In this document: piece by piece, positions 1-4,971 of the stretch
Numbering within the stretch: the stretch's first letter is position 1
How the letters are laid out: each line of letters starts with the position of its first letter
From: Nitrosomonadales bacterium
GTDB taxonomy: Bacteria > Pseudomonadota > Gammaproteobacteria > Burkholderiales > SG8-41
Assembly (NCBI GenBank): GCA_009885185.1
Contig: VFLF01000177.1
Coordinates: forward strand, 1 to 7,680
Reading direction: 5' to 3'
Length of the DNA stretch: 7,680 bases
The notes under the pieces: generated by a model
Told to the model about the DNA's origin: nothing
Seen by the model: the letters and a program-made list of their open reading frames with translations, nothing else
Databases searched by the model: none
Made by a program: the position numbers and the translations under genes

Positions 1-1
1 C

Positions 2-82
2 GGCGAACACGTCCGGTCCACGCTTGCGAGCATGGCCGACAAGTTCCTGTCGGATGACACCGAACCCGGCGAGAGCCGGTAA
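2..82 (+). CDS. 3' end of an unidentified gene
   Basis: An open frame enters from the left edge (first full codon at base 2) and ends at a TAA at 80-82, giving the last 26 residues. The tail is hydrophilic and ends in an acidic stretch (DDTEPGES) followed by arginine. Too little is visible to assign a family. It runs in the same direction as everything downstream and is 69 bases from the next gene, so it probably belongs to the same early operon. Confidence is limited because there is no start and no recognisable domain. Confidence 0.5.
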   Translation, partial: GEHVRSTLASMADKFLSDDTEPGESR

Positions 83-92
83 AGCGGCGCGA

Positions 93-113
93 CCGGGTGT
101 TAGTGGCACCCGG
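93..113 (+). repeat. Short hairpin between early genes
   Basis: Perfect 7-base arms, CCGGGTG at 93-99 and CACCCGG at 107-113, enclose a 7-base loop. The hairpin follows the stop of the partial gene and lies about 40 bases before the next start. No T-run follows, so it is not a typical intrinsic terminator. It could protect mRNA or limit readthrough; that is inference. Confidence 0.45.
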
Positions 114-151
114 CCACGCCTTCCACAACCGCAACGTATGAGGTAACGGCT

Positions 152-457
152 ATGGATACGCAAAGTGTAACGGTAGACCCGAAGCGATTCACGGATGGCG
201 AAAGCGGTGCAATCGGCGGAATGACTCCGCTTGACCGTACCAACCGGATTGACTTCCTCGCGAATGGGCTGGGCGCCCTGGCGGTGATCTTCGATAGCGC
301 AATGCGGGCGCCAGACGAACACCAATCGACCCCGATGGTGTGGGGTGAAGCGCTCTATCTGGTAGGAATGATTGCCAAGGACATTCATTTCGAGTCAAGC
401 GCACTTTGGGAGGAAGTCCGCCCACTCGTGCAGGCAGCCAAGGCCGGTGCAGCATGA
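152..457 (+). CDS. Hypothetical phage early protein, 101 aa
   Basis: ATG start after a GAGG-containing leader (139-142, 9 bases upstream), ending at TGA 455-457. The stop overlaps the next start in an ATGA junction, which suggests translational coupling. The protein is soluble, with no signal peptide or membrane segment. Its first 35 residues are polar and probably loosely ordered. Residues from about 36 look helical (LGALAVIFDSAM, WGEALYLVGMIAKDI, SALWEEVRPLVQAA). I do not recognise the family. Small all-helical proteins like this are common in the early operons of proteobacterial temperate phages, but no function can be inferred. The opposite strand is open over the same span and is treated as a shadow, because this frame has the ribosome-binding site and the coupling. 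Confidence 0.75.
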   Translation: MDTQSVTVDPKRFTDGESGAIGGMTPLDRTNRIDFLANGLGALAVIFDSAMRAPDEHQSTPMVWGEALYLVGMIAKDIHFESSALWEEVRPLVQAAKAGAA

Positions 458-828
458 GCGCCACCATCATTCCATTTCCGAAAGCGGCACTTTCCCGCCG
501 AAGCGGGTCACCGCTCCTTGACCGGCTCGCCTTGAAAGGCGTCTACCCCTGCGGCTACCCGGATGAATTCGAGGACGCATACAGGCTCCTTTTGCGTGGT
601 CGTAGGGCCGGAATCGACACAGAAGACTGGAGCTTCTCCGAACTGCTTTCCGAGGTGCAATCGTACCGCGCCCGCGAATCGGGCCCTGCGACGCGAGGGC
701 AGATGACCCAAGCGCAGATGGACCGCACGGTAGGAATGGCGATTGCTTTTCTCCACGGTCCGTCCAAGACAGGCTTGGACAAATGCATCAACGCGTGGCG
801 CGCCGATCTTGATCGACGGGGTCTGTAA
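454..828 (+). CDS. Hypothetical phage early protein, 124 aa
   Basis: The chosen start is the ATG at 454, which overlaps the upstream TGA (ATGA). An in-frame start at 406 would bury about 50 bases in the previous gene and is less likely. The protein begins MSATIIPFPK, a short hydrophobic-basic opening often seen in small phage and plasmid proteins. The middle contains a helical, acidic-aromatic stretch (DEFEDAYRLLLRGRRAGIDTE) and a QMTQAQMDRTVGMAIAFL segment. The C-terminus is charged (WRADLDRRGL). There is no signal peptide and no catalytic motif I recognise. It is probably co-translated with its upstream neighbour and ends at TAA 826-828, followed by the 836-891 stem structure. Function unknown. 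Confidence 0.75.
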   Translation: MSATIIPFPKAALSRRSGSPLLDRLALKGVYPCGYPDEFEDAYRLLLRGRRAGIDTEDWSFSELLSEVQSYRARESGPATRGQMTQAQMDRTVGMAIAFLHGPSKTGLDKCINAWRADLDRRGL

Positions 829-835
829 CCGAATA

Positions 836-891
836 TCCCGCGCCTAGGCTAGCTACCGAAACGCCGTTCACCCTAACGGCTTGGCGCGGGA
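836..891 (+). repeat. Long stem with an inner hairpin between two genes
   Basis: TCCCGCGCC (836-844) pairs perfectly with GGCGCGGGA (883-891). Inside the 38-base loop, GCCGTT (863-868) pairs with AACGGC (875-880). The element fills most of the gap between the stop at 828 and the next start. There is no T-run after the outer stem, so it is not a standard intrinsic terminator. It is too short and lacks the T-arm sequence to be a tRNA. It could be an mRNA processing or stability element, a small RNA or an operator; the sequence alone does not decide. Confidence 0.5.
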
Positions 892-900
892 CTCTCTCAG

Positions 901-918
901 GGTGCGGAGGGTGCGGAG
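901..918 (+). promoter_or_regulatory. Tandemly duplicated ribosome-binding site
   Basis: The 9-base unit GGTGCGGAG occurs twice without a gap (901-909 and 910-918). Each copy ends in a GGAG core. The first core suits the TTG at 919 and the second suits the ATG at 928, so the repeat leaves the true start ambiguous. Confidence 0.5.
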
Positions 919-927
919 TTGACCAAG

Positions 928-1497
928 ATGAAGTGGATGCCAGTGGAGGCGCCGACCCCATACGTGTACAAGCCTCGCAAGTTCGCGGGGCCGCTCCCGG
1001 CTGAGTTTGAAGATTACTTGGCGCAGATGGAGTCGCACATCGCAGCCTGCCGAGAAGACGAATACCAAGAAGAGCAACGACTTTGGACCACCCGTTGGAA
1101 CGCCCGGCAAGAACTAACTGCCCTGGAATCAAAGTTCGCGAATGGCCACAAATTAGCCGTGCTGATGGCGCTTAGCTTGTGCATCGAATATGAGCTTCCA
1201 ATACCGGATTGGGCAGCGGGCGGATTCCTGGTTGCGTGCAATACCGTCGAGCGATATGAGAGCAACAGTTGGGACGAGCTGTTCGGGAAACCTTATGGAA
1301 AGGGTGCGCAACTCGCAGCGATGCGGAAGAAGCGCGACAAGTCACGGCTGATTTACTCCGAGGTCTTCGATTTGCACGAGGCCGGAAGAGCAATCGACGA
1401 ATCGCTTTTTGAAGAGGTCGGCAGGAGGCATGCCATGGGCAAAACCTTGTCGGCGGAACTCTATTACGAATACAAGGCAGCAATCGACGGCTTTTGA
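928..1497 (+). CDS. Hypothetical protein, 189 aa
   Basis: I chose the ATG at 928 because the GGAG at 915-918 sits 9 bases upstream. A TTG at 919, which would add three residues, is also possible because of the duplicated ribosome-binding site. The stop is TGA. Residues 25-75 are rich in Glu, Gln and Arg (CREDEYQEEQRLWTTRWNARQELTALESK) and probably form a long helix or coiled coil. The next third is more hydrophobic (AVLMALSLCIEYELPIPDWAAGGFLVACN). The C-terminal third is basic then acidic, ending EYKAAIDGF. There is no signal peptide. I do not recognise a family. The IPDW...GF..AC pattern recalls host-range or island-borne small proteins of proteobacteria, but this is only an impression. It is the largest early gene of unknown role here. 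Confidence 0.75.
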   Translation: MKWMPVEAPTPYVYKPRKFAGPLPAEFEDYLAQMESHIAACREDEYQEEQRLWTTRWNARQELTALESKFANGHKLAVLMALSLCIEYELPIPDWAAGGFLVACNTVERYESNSWDELFGKPYGKGAQLAAMRKKRDKSRLIYSEVFDLHEAGRAIDESLFEEVGRRHAMGKTLSAELYYEYKAAIDGF

Positions 1498-1506
1498 GAG
1501 ACGGCT

Positions 1507-1677
1507 ATGGCCGAACCCAGCGAAATTCTTACAGACCGGGCAGAGGCTTGGGCTTTGAGCCTGAGGATGATCGAAGCAGAATCCACCGTAGGACTTCCGC
1601 AAATATCTAGAAGATTGCGGCAATACCCATCGAAGCAAAAGAACGATCCTCCACATACCGGCCCAATCACGGGCTGA
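1507..1677 (+). CDS. Small hypothetical protein, 56 aa
   Basis: ATG at 1507, nine bases after the previous stop, ending at TGA 1675-1677. It is preceded by a weak GAGAG and by GACGGCT, similar to the leader of the gene at 152. The product opens with a helical acidic half (SEILTDRAEAWALSLRMIEAES) and continues with a basic segment (LPQISRRLRQYPSKQK) and a proline-rich tail. No family is recognised. The tight spacing and uninterrupted frame between two better-supported genes make it plausible. Alternatively the interval is untranslated leader for the gene at 1693. Confidence 0.5.
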   Translation: MAEPSEILTDRAEAWALSLRMIEAESTVGLPQISRRLRQYPSKQKNDPPHTGPITG

Positions 1678-1692
1678 CATGCGGAGCGAAGA

Positions 1693-1899
1693 ATGAGCGT
1701 CAAACTTCAAACGGTCTCGGCTGTCGCCGCAGACCCGGACGTGCCCCTTACCGAGGCCGCCCTTCGATTCAAGATATTCAACGCGGCGAACAACGGCCTA
1801 GCCGAGAGCGGCGCCATCGTGCGCGTGTCCCGCCGCGTCTACATAAACCGGGACGCCTTCGAGCGCTGGCTCCTGGGGAAGCGGGGGCAGGCAGCATGA
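1693..1899 (+). CDS. Excisionase-like winged-helix DNA-binding protein, 68 aa
   Basis: ATG with GGAG (1683-1686) 6 bases upstream. Residues about 18-64 (LTEAALRFKIFNAANNGL, then AIVRVSRRVYINRDAFERWL) match the general layout of small MerR/excisionase-type winged-helix proteins: an N-terminal helix-turn-helix, a basic strand-turn (VRVSRRVYI), and a final helix of the type D.FERWL. Such proteins direct prophage excision or act as small phage regulators by binding DNA near the attachment site or promoters. The length is typical. The stop overlaps the next gene's start (ATGA), so the two are probably coupled. No integrase or attachment site is visible in the window, so the excision role is inferred only from the fold; it could be a transcriptional regulator. 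Confidence 0.7.
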   Translation: MSVKLQTVSAVAADPDVPLTEAALRFKIFNAANNGLAESGAIVRVSRRVYINRDAFERWLLGKRGQAA

Positions 1900-2189
1900 G
1901 CGGCTTCGACTGGGAAAATCTCAGGGCCGAGGCATGTCTGCCTGCGACCCGCGCCAAGTCGCATGAGCTGATCGAGGCCATCACACGGCTGCGCGATGCA
2001 CGGAGCAACGCGCTCAGTGCCGGACAGGAGCAACTGCGGCTAGCTCAGGCCCAACGCCGGGAACTTGATCTCGCGATTGAGAAATTGAGCCGATGGATTG
2101 CCGATCTGCAGGAACCGTTCGACCCATGGCAGACCGACCTGGACCGCCTAGAGGCCATCCTGCGCGAGACGGCGGGGGGCATGAATTGA
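1896..2189 (+). CDS. Hypothetical coiled-coil protein, 97 aa
   Basis: ATG overlapping the previous stop by four bases. From about residue 20 to the end the protein is almost continuously helical and charged (HELIEAITRLRDARSNAL, then EQLRLAQAQRRELDLAIEKL), which suggests a coiled coil of about 45-60 residues, followed by WIADLQEPFDPWQTDLDRLEAIL. It has no cysteines likely to bind metal, no membrane segment and no enzyme motif. It is translationally linked to the excisionase-like gene before it and to the TTG-started ORF after it. I do not recognise the family; small coiled-coil proteins in this position often work as partners or oligomerising factors, but no specific function is supported. Confidence 0.7.
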   Translation: MSGFDWENLRAEACLPATRAKSHELIEAITRLRDARSNALSAGQEQLRLAQAQRRELDLAIEKLSRWIADLQEPFDPWQTDLDRLEAILRETAGGMN

Positions 2190-2380
2190 ACGCCGCCGCT
2201 CAGAACTTCCGGTCCGCGTTGCCTGAGCTGGGAACGAACCTGCACGGGCAGCTGGTGGCGCTACACGCCGACACAACGCTGGACCGGTGCGATTACATGC
2301 TGAGGTCGCTGGAGCGCGCACAGGGGCATGTAACGCGCTTGAGGCTGGAGTTGCAGCGCGGCGAGTTGCAGACCGTCTAA
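2186..2380 (+). CDS. Small hypothetical protein, 64 aa (TTG start)
   Basis: The frame is open further upstream (ATG at 2093), but that would overlap the coiled-coil gene by almost 100 bases. The TTG at 2186 overlaps its TGA and fits the coupled pattern of the operon, so I prefer it. The G-rich stretch at 2171-2179 is a weak ribosome-binding site. The product is helical throughout: ALPELGTNLHGQLVALHA, TLDRCDYMLRSLERAQGHV and TRLRLELQRGELQTV. It looks like a second small helical protein related in style, not detectably in sequence, to its upstream neighbour. It ends at TAA, 18 bases before the replication gene. Function unknown. Confidence 0.6.
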   Translation: MNAAAQNFRSALPELGTNLHGQLVALHADTTLDRCDYMLRSLERAQGHVTRLRLELQRGELQTV

Positions 2381-2398
2381 CCGCCTGGGGGGCGACCA

Positions 2399-3091
2399 AT
2401 GAAGACCGTACCCAATGGCGGGCCGCTAGGCTCGTTTGCGGACAAGTTTCGCCTGCTGTACGCCGCGTCCTGCGACTCCAGGCTCACCAAGGCCGACATG
2501 GGCGTGCTCGCCGTCCTGTGCTGGCGGTACAACGCCGCGCATGGCTGCTGCTGGCCGTCTATAGGCGCCATTGCCAGTGACGCCGGGATAGATGAGCGAA
2601 CCGTGCAGCGCCGCATCCTCCACCTGGAGGAAAGCGGATACCTGCATGTCCGGCGGGGAAAGGGGGCGCTAAACAAGTTTGTCCTGCACTTCGGAGGGGG
2701 TGGCGTGGCTGCCGGGGGTTACCCCCGGCCTCCCGGTCCACAACCCCCGGCAGCGGAGTCCGTTACCCCCGGCGTCCCCGTCCGTCAACCCCCGGCGCAG
2801 CGGCCACCCGAATCTATTAATGGATTCCTTAAAGAAAAAGAAGCTTTTGAATCTAACGGCGAAAAGCCTTTTTCTTTTTTTGGGGGAATCAATGAAAAGG
2901 CGAGCGAAGGCCAACTGACCCCGCAACCTGAAAAGCCAAAAGCGTCACCAGAGACAAAGCGAGAGACCCGCCTAGGAATACTGACCACGCGGCGAGAAGT
3001 GTTCAGCCTTCCGGAAGACGAATACGACGAACAGCTGGCAAAGATCGAACGGCAGTTCGAATCGGACAAGCAGGCCGAGGCCGAAGGGTGA
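2399..3091 (+). CDS. Phage replication initiator-like protein, winged helix (lambda O-like organisation)
   Basis: ATG after a G-rich site (GGGGGG, 2386-2391); 230 aa. Residues about 29-90 form a winged helix-turn-helix of the HTH_36 type: LTKADMGVLAVLCWRYN, WPSIGAIASDAGIDERTVQRRI as the recognition unit, then LEESGYLHVRRG as the wing. This domain is typical of the DNA-binding half of phage and plasmid replication proteins. Residues about 100-190 are low-complexity, proline- and then lysine/phenylalanine-rich. That part coincides with iteron-like repeats and an AT-rich block at the DNA level, just as lambda O contains its origin. The C-terminus is charged and helical (LPEDEYDEQLAKIERQFES). The expected role is to bind the internal iterons, open the DNA and recruit the host helicase through a partner. 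A transcription-regulator role is possible, since the family is defined mainly by the N-terminal fold. The stop overlaps the next start (GTGA). Confidence 0.8.
   Translation: MKTVPNGGPLGSFADKFRLLYAASCDSRLTKADMGVLAVLCWRYNAAHGCCWPSIGAIASDAGIDERTVQRRILHLEESGYLHVRRGKGALNKFVLHFGGGGVAAGGYPRPPGPQPPAAESVTPGVPVRQPPAQRPPESINGFLKEKEAFESNGEKPFSFFGGINEKASEGQLTPQPEKPKASPETKRETRLGILTTRREVFSLPEDEYDEQLAKIERQFESDKQAEAEG
2711..2796 (+). repeat. Four iterons inside the replication gene (putative phage origin)
   Basis: The core ACCCCCGGC occurs at 2721-2729, 2743-2751, 2765-2773 and 2788-2796. The spacing is 22, 22 and 23 bases, about two helical turns. The first copy is half of a near-perfect palindrome, GCCGGGGGTTACCCCCGGC (2711-2729). 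Each core is preceded by TT or CA, and the first three units end in GTCCA or GTCCG. Because 22 is not a multiple of 3, the cores fall in different reading frames (YPR, QPPA, TPG, QPPA), so the repetition is kept at DNA level rather than as a protein repeat. The layout matches the iterons of the lambda origin within gene O. Confidence 0.75.
2811..2893 (+). other. AT-rich block with dyad, putative DNA-unwinding element of the origin
   Basis: This is sharply richer in A and T than its surroundings, with A-tracts on one side and T-tracts on the other. AAAGAAAAAG (2831-2840) pairs with CTTTTTCTTT (2868-2877). Inside it, GCTTTT (2843-2848) pairs with AAAAGC (2862-2867), giving a 16-pair stem with a two-base bulge. 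It begins 15 bases after the last iteron, as the AT-rich region does in lambda-type origins. As RNA the same dyad would be a weak A-U hairpin followed by a T-run; I consider that secondary. Confidence 0.65.
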
Positions 3092-3741
3092 GCCGGAAAA
3101 GGGGGAACGCCGACCTGCCGCCCAGCGTGGAGCGGGCCGCCGCCTCGCTGTCGGGCTGGTCGGGAACTGGTGTGGACTGGGGCCAGAGGTCCGACCCTGT
3201 GCGCTTGGCCAACCGCCAGGACACCATCGCCGACAGCCGACTGCCCGAGTACGCCTATGCGACCCAGTGGCGCGGCGGCGTGATGACTAAGCACAAGTCC
3301 ACGCCGTATCCCGTCGAGCTGCCAAGCCAGAAGTTCAAGCGGCTACGGACATGGAAAAAGAACACCATGCTGGCCGTGGTTCCAAGACAACGAAGCCTCA
3401 GCCTGCAAGCTGGCGCCCTGTCATTTGCCAACCTGCCGCGACCTTTGGAGGACTGGCTGTTAGTAGTCGTGGCGCACGAGTGGTCACGCTGGCCCAACGT
3501 GCGACGGTTCGCCCTGTTGTGTCTGCCCGATCCCGTTGCGATCGATGACGCCGCGCAATGCGTCGTGTTTCGGACAGCGGAACTTGCCCAAGACAATCGC
3601 GCAAAGGCGCTGGGCATTCGGGCGGACGATTACCGCAAGCGCCGGAAGCGGGCCATAGCAATGCTGGAGAATTGGCTAGACCGCGCGGCCCGAGGCTACC
3701 TTGAAGGGCTTGGGACTGACGCTATCGCCCAGGATGACTAA
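3088..3741 (+). CDS. Hypothetical protein after the replication gene; possible late regulator or replication partner, 217 aa
   Basis: GTG start overlapping the initiator's stop by four bases, with GAGG shortly upstream. In-frame ATG codons further in (for example 3283) are possible alternatives, because the first 60 residues look unstructured. The middle is hydrophobic-helical (LPRPLEDWLLVVVAHEWSRW, then VRRFALLCLPDP). Residues about 170-210 form a basic helical segment (RAKALGIRADDYRKRRKRAIAMLENWL) that resembles the DNA-binding helix pair of phage antitermination and sigma-like proteins. The position directly after an O-like gene and before late genes suits either a lambda P-type helicase loader or a Q-type late activator. 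There is no Walker motif, so it is not a DnaC-type ATPase. I do not assign a family. Confidence 0.7.
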   Translation: MSRKRGNADLPPSVERAAASLSGWSGTGVDWGQRSDPVRLANRQDTIADSRLPEYAYATQWRGGVMTKHKSTPYPVELPSQKFKRLRTWKKNTMLAVVPRQRSLSLQAGALSFANLPRPLEDWLLVVVAHEWSRWPNVRRFALLCLPDPVAIDDAAQCVVFRTAELAQDNRAKALGIRADDYRKRRKRAIAMLENWLDRAARGYLEGLGTDAIAQDD

Positions 3742-3784
3742 GTACATAGGACGATCACACACGCCCCCAGGCCAGAGTCATCCT
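3731..3784 (+). repeat. 9-base inverted repeat spanning a gene end
   Basis: AGGATGACT (3731-3739) is the exact reverse complement of AGTCATCCT (3776-3784), with 36 bases between. The left arm contains the last codons of the upstream gene and the first base of its TAA. Just downstream a second hairpin has arms TGCCGCC (3790-3796) and GGCGGCA (3805-3811). Neither has a T-run. The geometry (9-base arms, 36-38 base interior, right after a stop) resembles the element at 836-891, though the sequences differ. Confidence 0.45.
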
Positions 3785-3841
3785 CGCGATGCCGCCCGCG
3801 TAATGGCGGCAGCACTCTAACCAGACCAAGGAAGGTCAGCA

Positions 3842-4021
3842 ATGAACGGATTAGCCGCACTCGCACGGATGCCAAACGAACAACCCAAGCTCTCCACGCT
3901 GATGGCGCTCGCTAGCGCTGCAACCGTGGAGGTCCGCACGCTCAGCTGGTACTGGTGGGCCTACACGTACCAAAGCGCAAACGTGCGCCTTGAAGCGCTC
4001 GCAAGGAGCAACACCCGATGA
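3842..4021 (+). CDS. Small hypothetical protein, 59 aa
   Basis: ATG preceded by a strong AAGGAAGG (3828-3835) at good spacing, one of the better ribosome-binding sites in the window. The product is helical with an aromatic centre (VRTLSWYWWAYTYQSANVRLEALA). The hydrophobic run is too short and too mixed for a confident membrane span. It ends at TGA 4019-4021, overlapping the next start (ATGA). It is the first gene after the replication block and the inverted repeats, so it could open the late transcript. No family is recognised. Confidence 0.6.
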   Translation: MNGLAALARMPNEQPKLSTLMALASAATVEVRTLSWYWWAYTYQSANVRLEALARSNTR

Positions 4022-4101
4022 ACACGCAACCAGTCACGGCAGAGCTAGACGTGGTGGATGAGGACGACACGGTAGAGGCGAAGGTAGAGCCTGCCGAATG
4101 A
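4018..4101 (+). CDS. Very short acidic ORF, 27 aa
   Basis: ATG overlapping the previous TGA, and a stop that itself overlaps the next ATG. The peptide is strongly acidic (ELDVVDEDDTVEAKVEPAE) with no aromatic residues. AAGGAGC (4004-4010) lies 7 bases upstream as a ribosome-binding site. The double ATGA coupling is the main reason to consider it real. It could be an acidic phage peptide or simply a translational bridge to the next ORF. No function is inferred. Confidence 0.4.
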   Translation: MNTQPVTAELDVVDEDDTVEAKVEPAE

Positions 4102-4181
4102 AGACCTGCCGCATCTGCAATCGGGTTACACGCCGGCTCGAGCTATGTTCCGCCCCTGCCTGCATGGCGGCGGCTCGCTAG
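4098..4181 (+). CDS. Short cysteine-rich ORF ending at TAG, 27 aa or longer
   Basis: ATG overlapping the upstream TGA. The peptide has C-x2-C near its start (CRIC) and C-x4-C further on (CSAPAC), the pairing of a small zinc-binding fold, then reaches TAG at 4179-4181. If TAG were read through, the frame would continue as DVPCQEWTRALLTAPR to a second TAG at 4230-4232 and finish at TGA 4302-4304. This is the only candidate gene in the window that appears to end in TAG. That makes it either a genuine tiny zinc protein, a truncated gene, or another example of the in-frame TAGs seen in the structural genes. Small treble-clef or zinc-ribbon proteins are common just before phage packaging genes. Confidence 0.4.
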   Translation: MKTCRICNRVTRRLELCSAPACMAAAR

Positions 4182-4525
4182 GACGTGCCTTGCCAGGAGT
4201 GGACTAGGGCCTTGTTGACCGCCCCCCGCTAGATCATTGGGGCATCCAGCGGACACCGTCCATCCGAGGTTCGGCACCATAAACCGGTAGTTTTTTCATG
4301 TTGAAACGTGACACGAATGGCGATGTTGAAGGGTGCGGATGAGGGAAAACCTACATGTGACGGTCTAGGTTTACGCATCGGCTGCAAGGCAAGACGCCCC
4401 CCGTTCATCTTTGGCGCTGTCAACCCAAGACCCGTGCCCATTCTGGAATCTCCTGTGTCCCCAACTGCCAACCTCGCGATTCGTGACGGGGGGCTTGTGC
4501 CTTGCCCACCTTGAGAGCGGAAACC
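4182..4525 (+). other. About 340 bases with no convincing gene
   Basis: No frame here has a good start and recognisable protein. A 68-codon frame on the + strand (4308-4514) and a long frame on the - strand overlapping the next gene look like chance openings. AAACCTA (4347-4353) pairs with TAGGTTT (4366-4372) as a 7-base stem with a 12-base loop. A T-run (TTTTTT, 4291-4296) and the relatively AT-rich stretch around 4285-4360 could hold a promoter, but I cannot define -35 and -10 boxes with confidence. The region might be the scar of deleted genes or a regulatory leader. Confidence 0.4.
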
Positions 4526-4744
4526 GTGACCGACCCTAAGCACGCGTCCCCGCAGTTGGACGGACGGCCTAACGTGACACGCATTCCCTGGCTGCACGGC
4601 AAGCCCTGTCCTGTCTGCGCTGCTGTTGTGCCGCGCTATACCAAGCGCCACGGCGGCGGCAGACGGAAAACCTATTGCTCCGACCTGTGCAGGCAAAAGG
4701 CCTGCCGGGCGCGGAAACAACCGGAGGCTACGGCCCCGGCGTAA
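4526..4744 (+). CDS. Small zinc-finger protein (CPVC...CSDLC), 72 aa
   Basis: I chose the GTG at 4526, with GAGAGCGGA upstream; TTG codons at 4502 and 4511 are alternatives. The C-terminal half contains CPVC, a basic spacer (PRYTKRHGGGRRKTY) and CSDLCRQKACRARK. This is the FCS/treble-clef-like zinc knuckle seen in many small phage and bacterial proteins, where the second cysteine pair is followed by a CRQ.A.R.R helix. The four cysteines (C-x2-C, then C-x3-C) would bind one zinc ion. The role is probably nucleic-acid binding. In many phages such proteins sit immediately before the terminase genes, but here terminase is absent and the capsid gene follows. It ends at TAA. Confidence 0.65.
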   Translation: MTDPKHASPQLDGRPNVTRIPWLHGKPCPVCAAVVPRYTKRHGGGRRKTYCSDLCRQKACRARKQPEATAPA

Positions 4745-4761
4745 CACCTAATTCAAGCAAC

Positions 4762-4948
4762 CGGCACACGTTGCCGATTGTGGGACGCCATGAGGGCAAG
4801 CCAGCGGGATGCTGGCCAGCCTGATAGCCGTCCTGTTACCGGGAAAGCCCTGATTGCCAGCGGGATGCTGGGGTCAGCGAGTGAGCCAGCGCGATGCTGG
4901 GATCTCGACGCTACTGCCCAAACACACACATTCCGCTGCTACGGCAGC
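4762..4948 (+). repeat. Hairpin cluster with a triplicated 16-base repeat upstream of the capsid gene
   Basis: GCCAGCGGGATGCTGG occurs at 4800-4815 and 4856-4871, and with one change (GCCAGCGCGATGCTGG) at 4885-4900. Each copy folds as CCAGC, a 5-base loop, then GCTGG. A hairpin of the same size but different sequence, CGGCA/TGCCG, lies at 4762-4776. GCTGC/GCAGC with a TACG tetraloop lies at 4935-4948, just before the capsid ribosome-binding site. The 227 bases between 4745 and 4971 have no convincing gene. The repeats may be RNA structures, protein-binding sites or REP-like elements. Confidence 0.6.
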
Positions 4949-4971
4949 AATCTGATTTGGAGATATACGCA

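Noticed and set aside
2721..2796. CRISPR-like array
   Set aside because: The repeat cores are only 9 bases with spacers of about 13, inside an ORF; iterons are a much better fit.
2875..2918. Programmed frameshift at the seven-T run in the replication gene
   Set aside because: The alternative frame stops soon after (2916-2918) and the main frame continues to a sensible charged C-terminus; the T-run is explained by the AT-rich origin block.
4308..4514. 68-codon + strand frame in the gap before the zinc-finger gene
   Set aside because: No ribosome-binding site, no recognisable composition or motif, and no coupling to its neighbours.
4229..4747. 172-codon open frame on the - strand
   Set aside because: It overlaps the zinc-finger gene completely at one end, has biased low-complexity composition and no convincing start; the + strand CPVC/CSDLC motif is better evidence.
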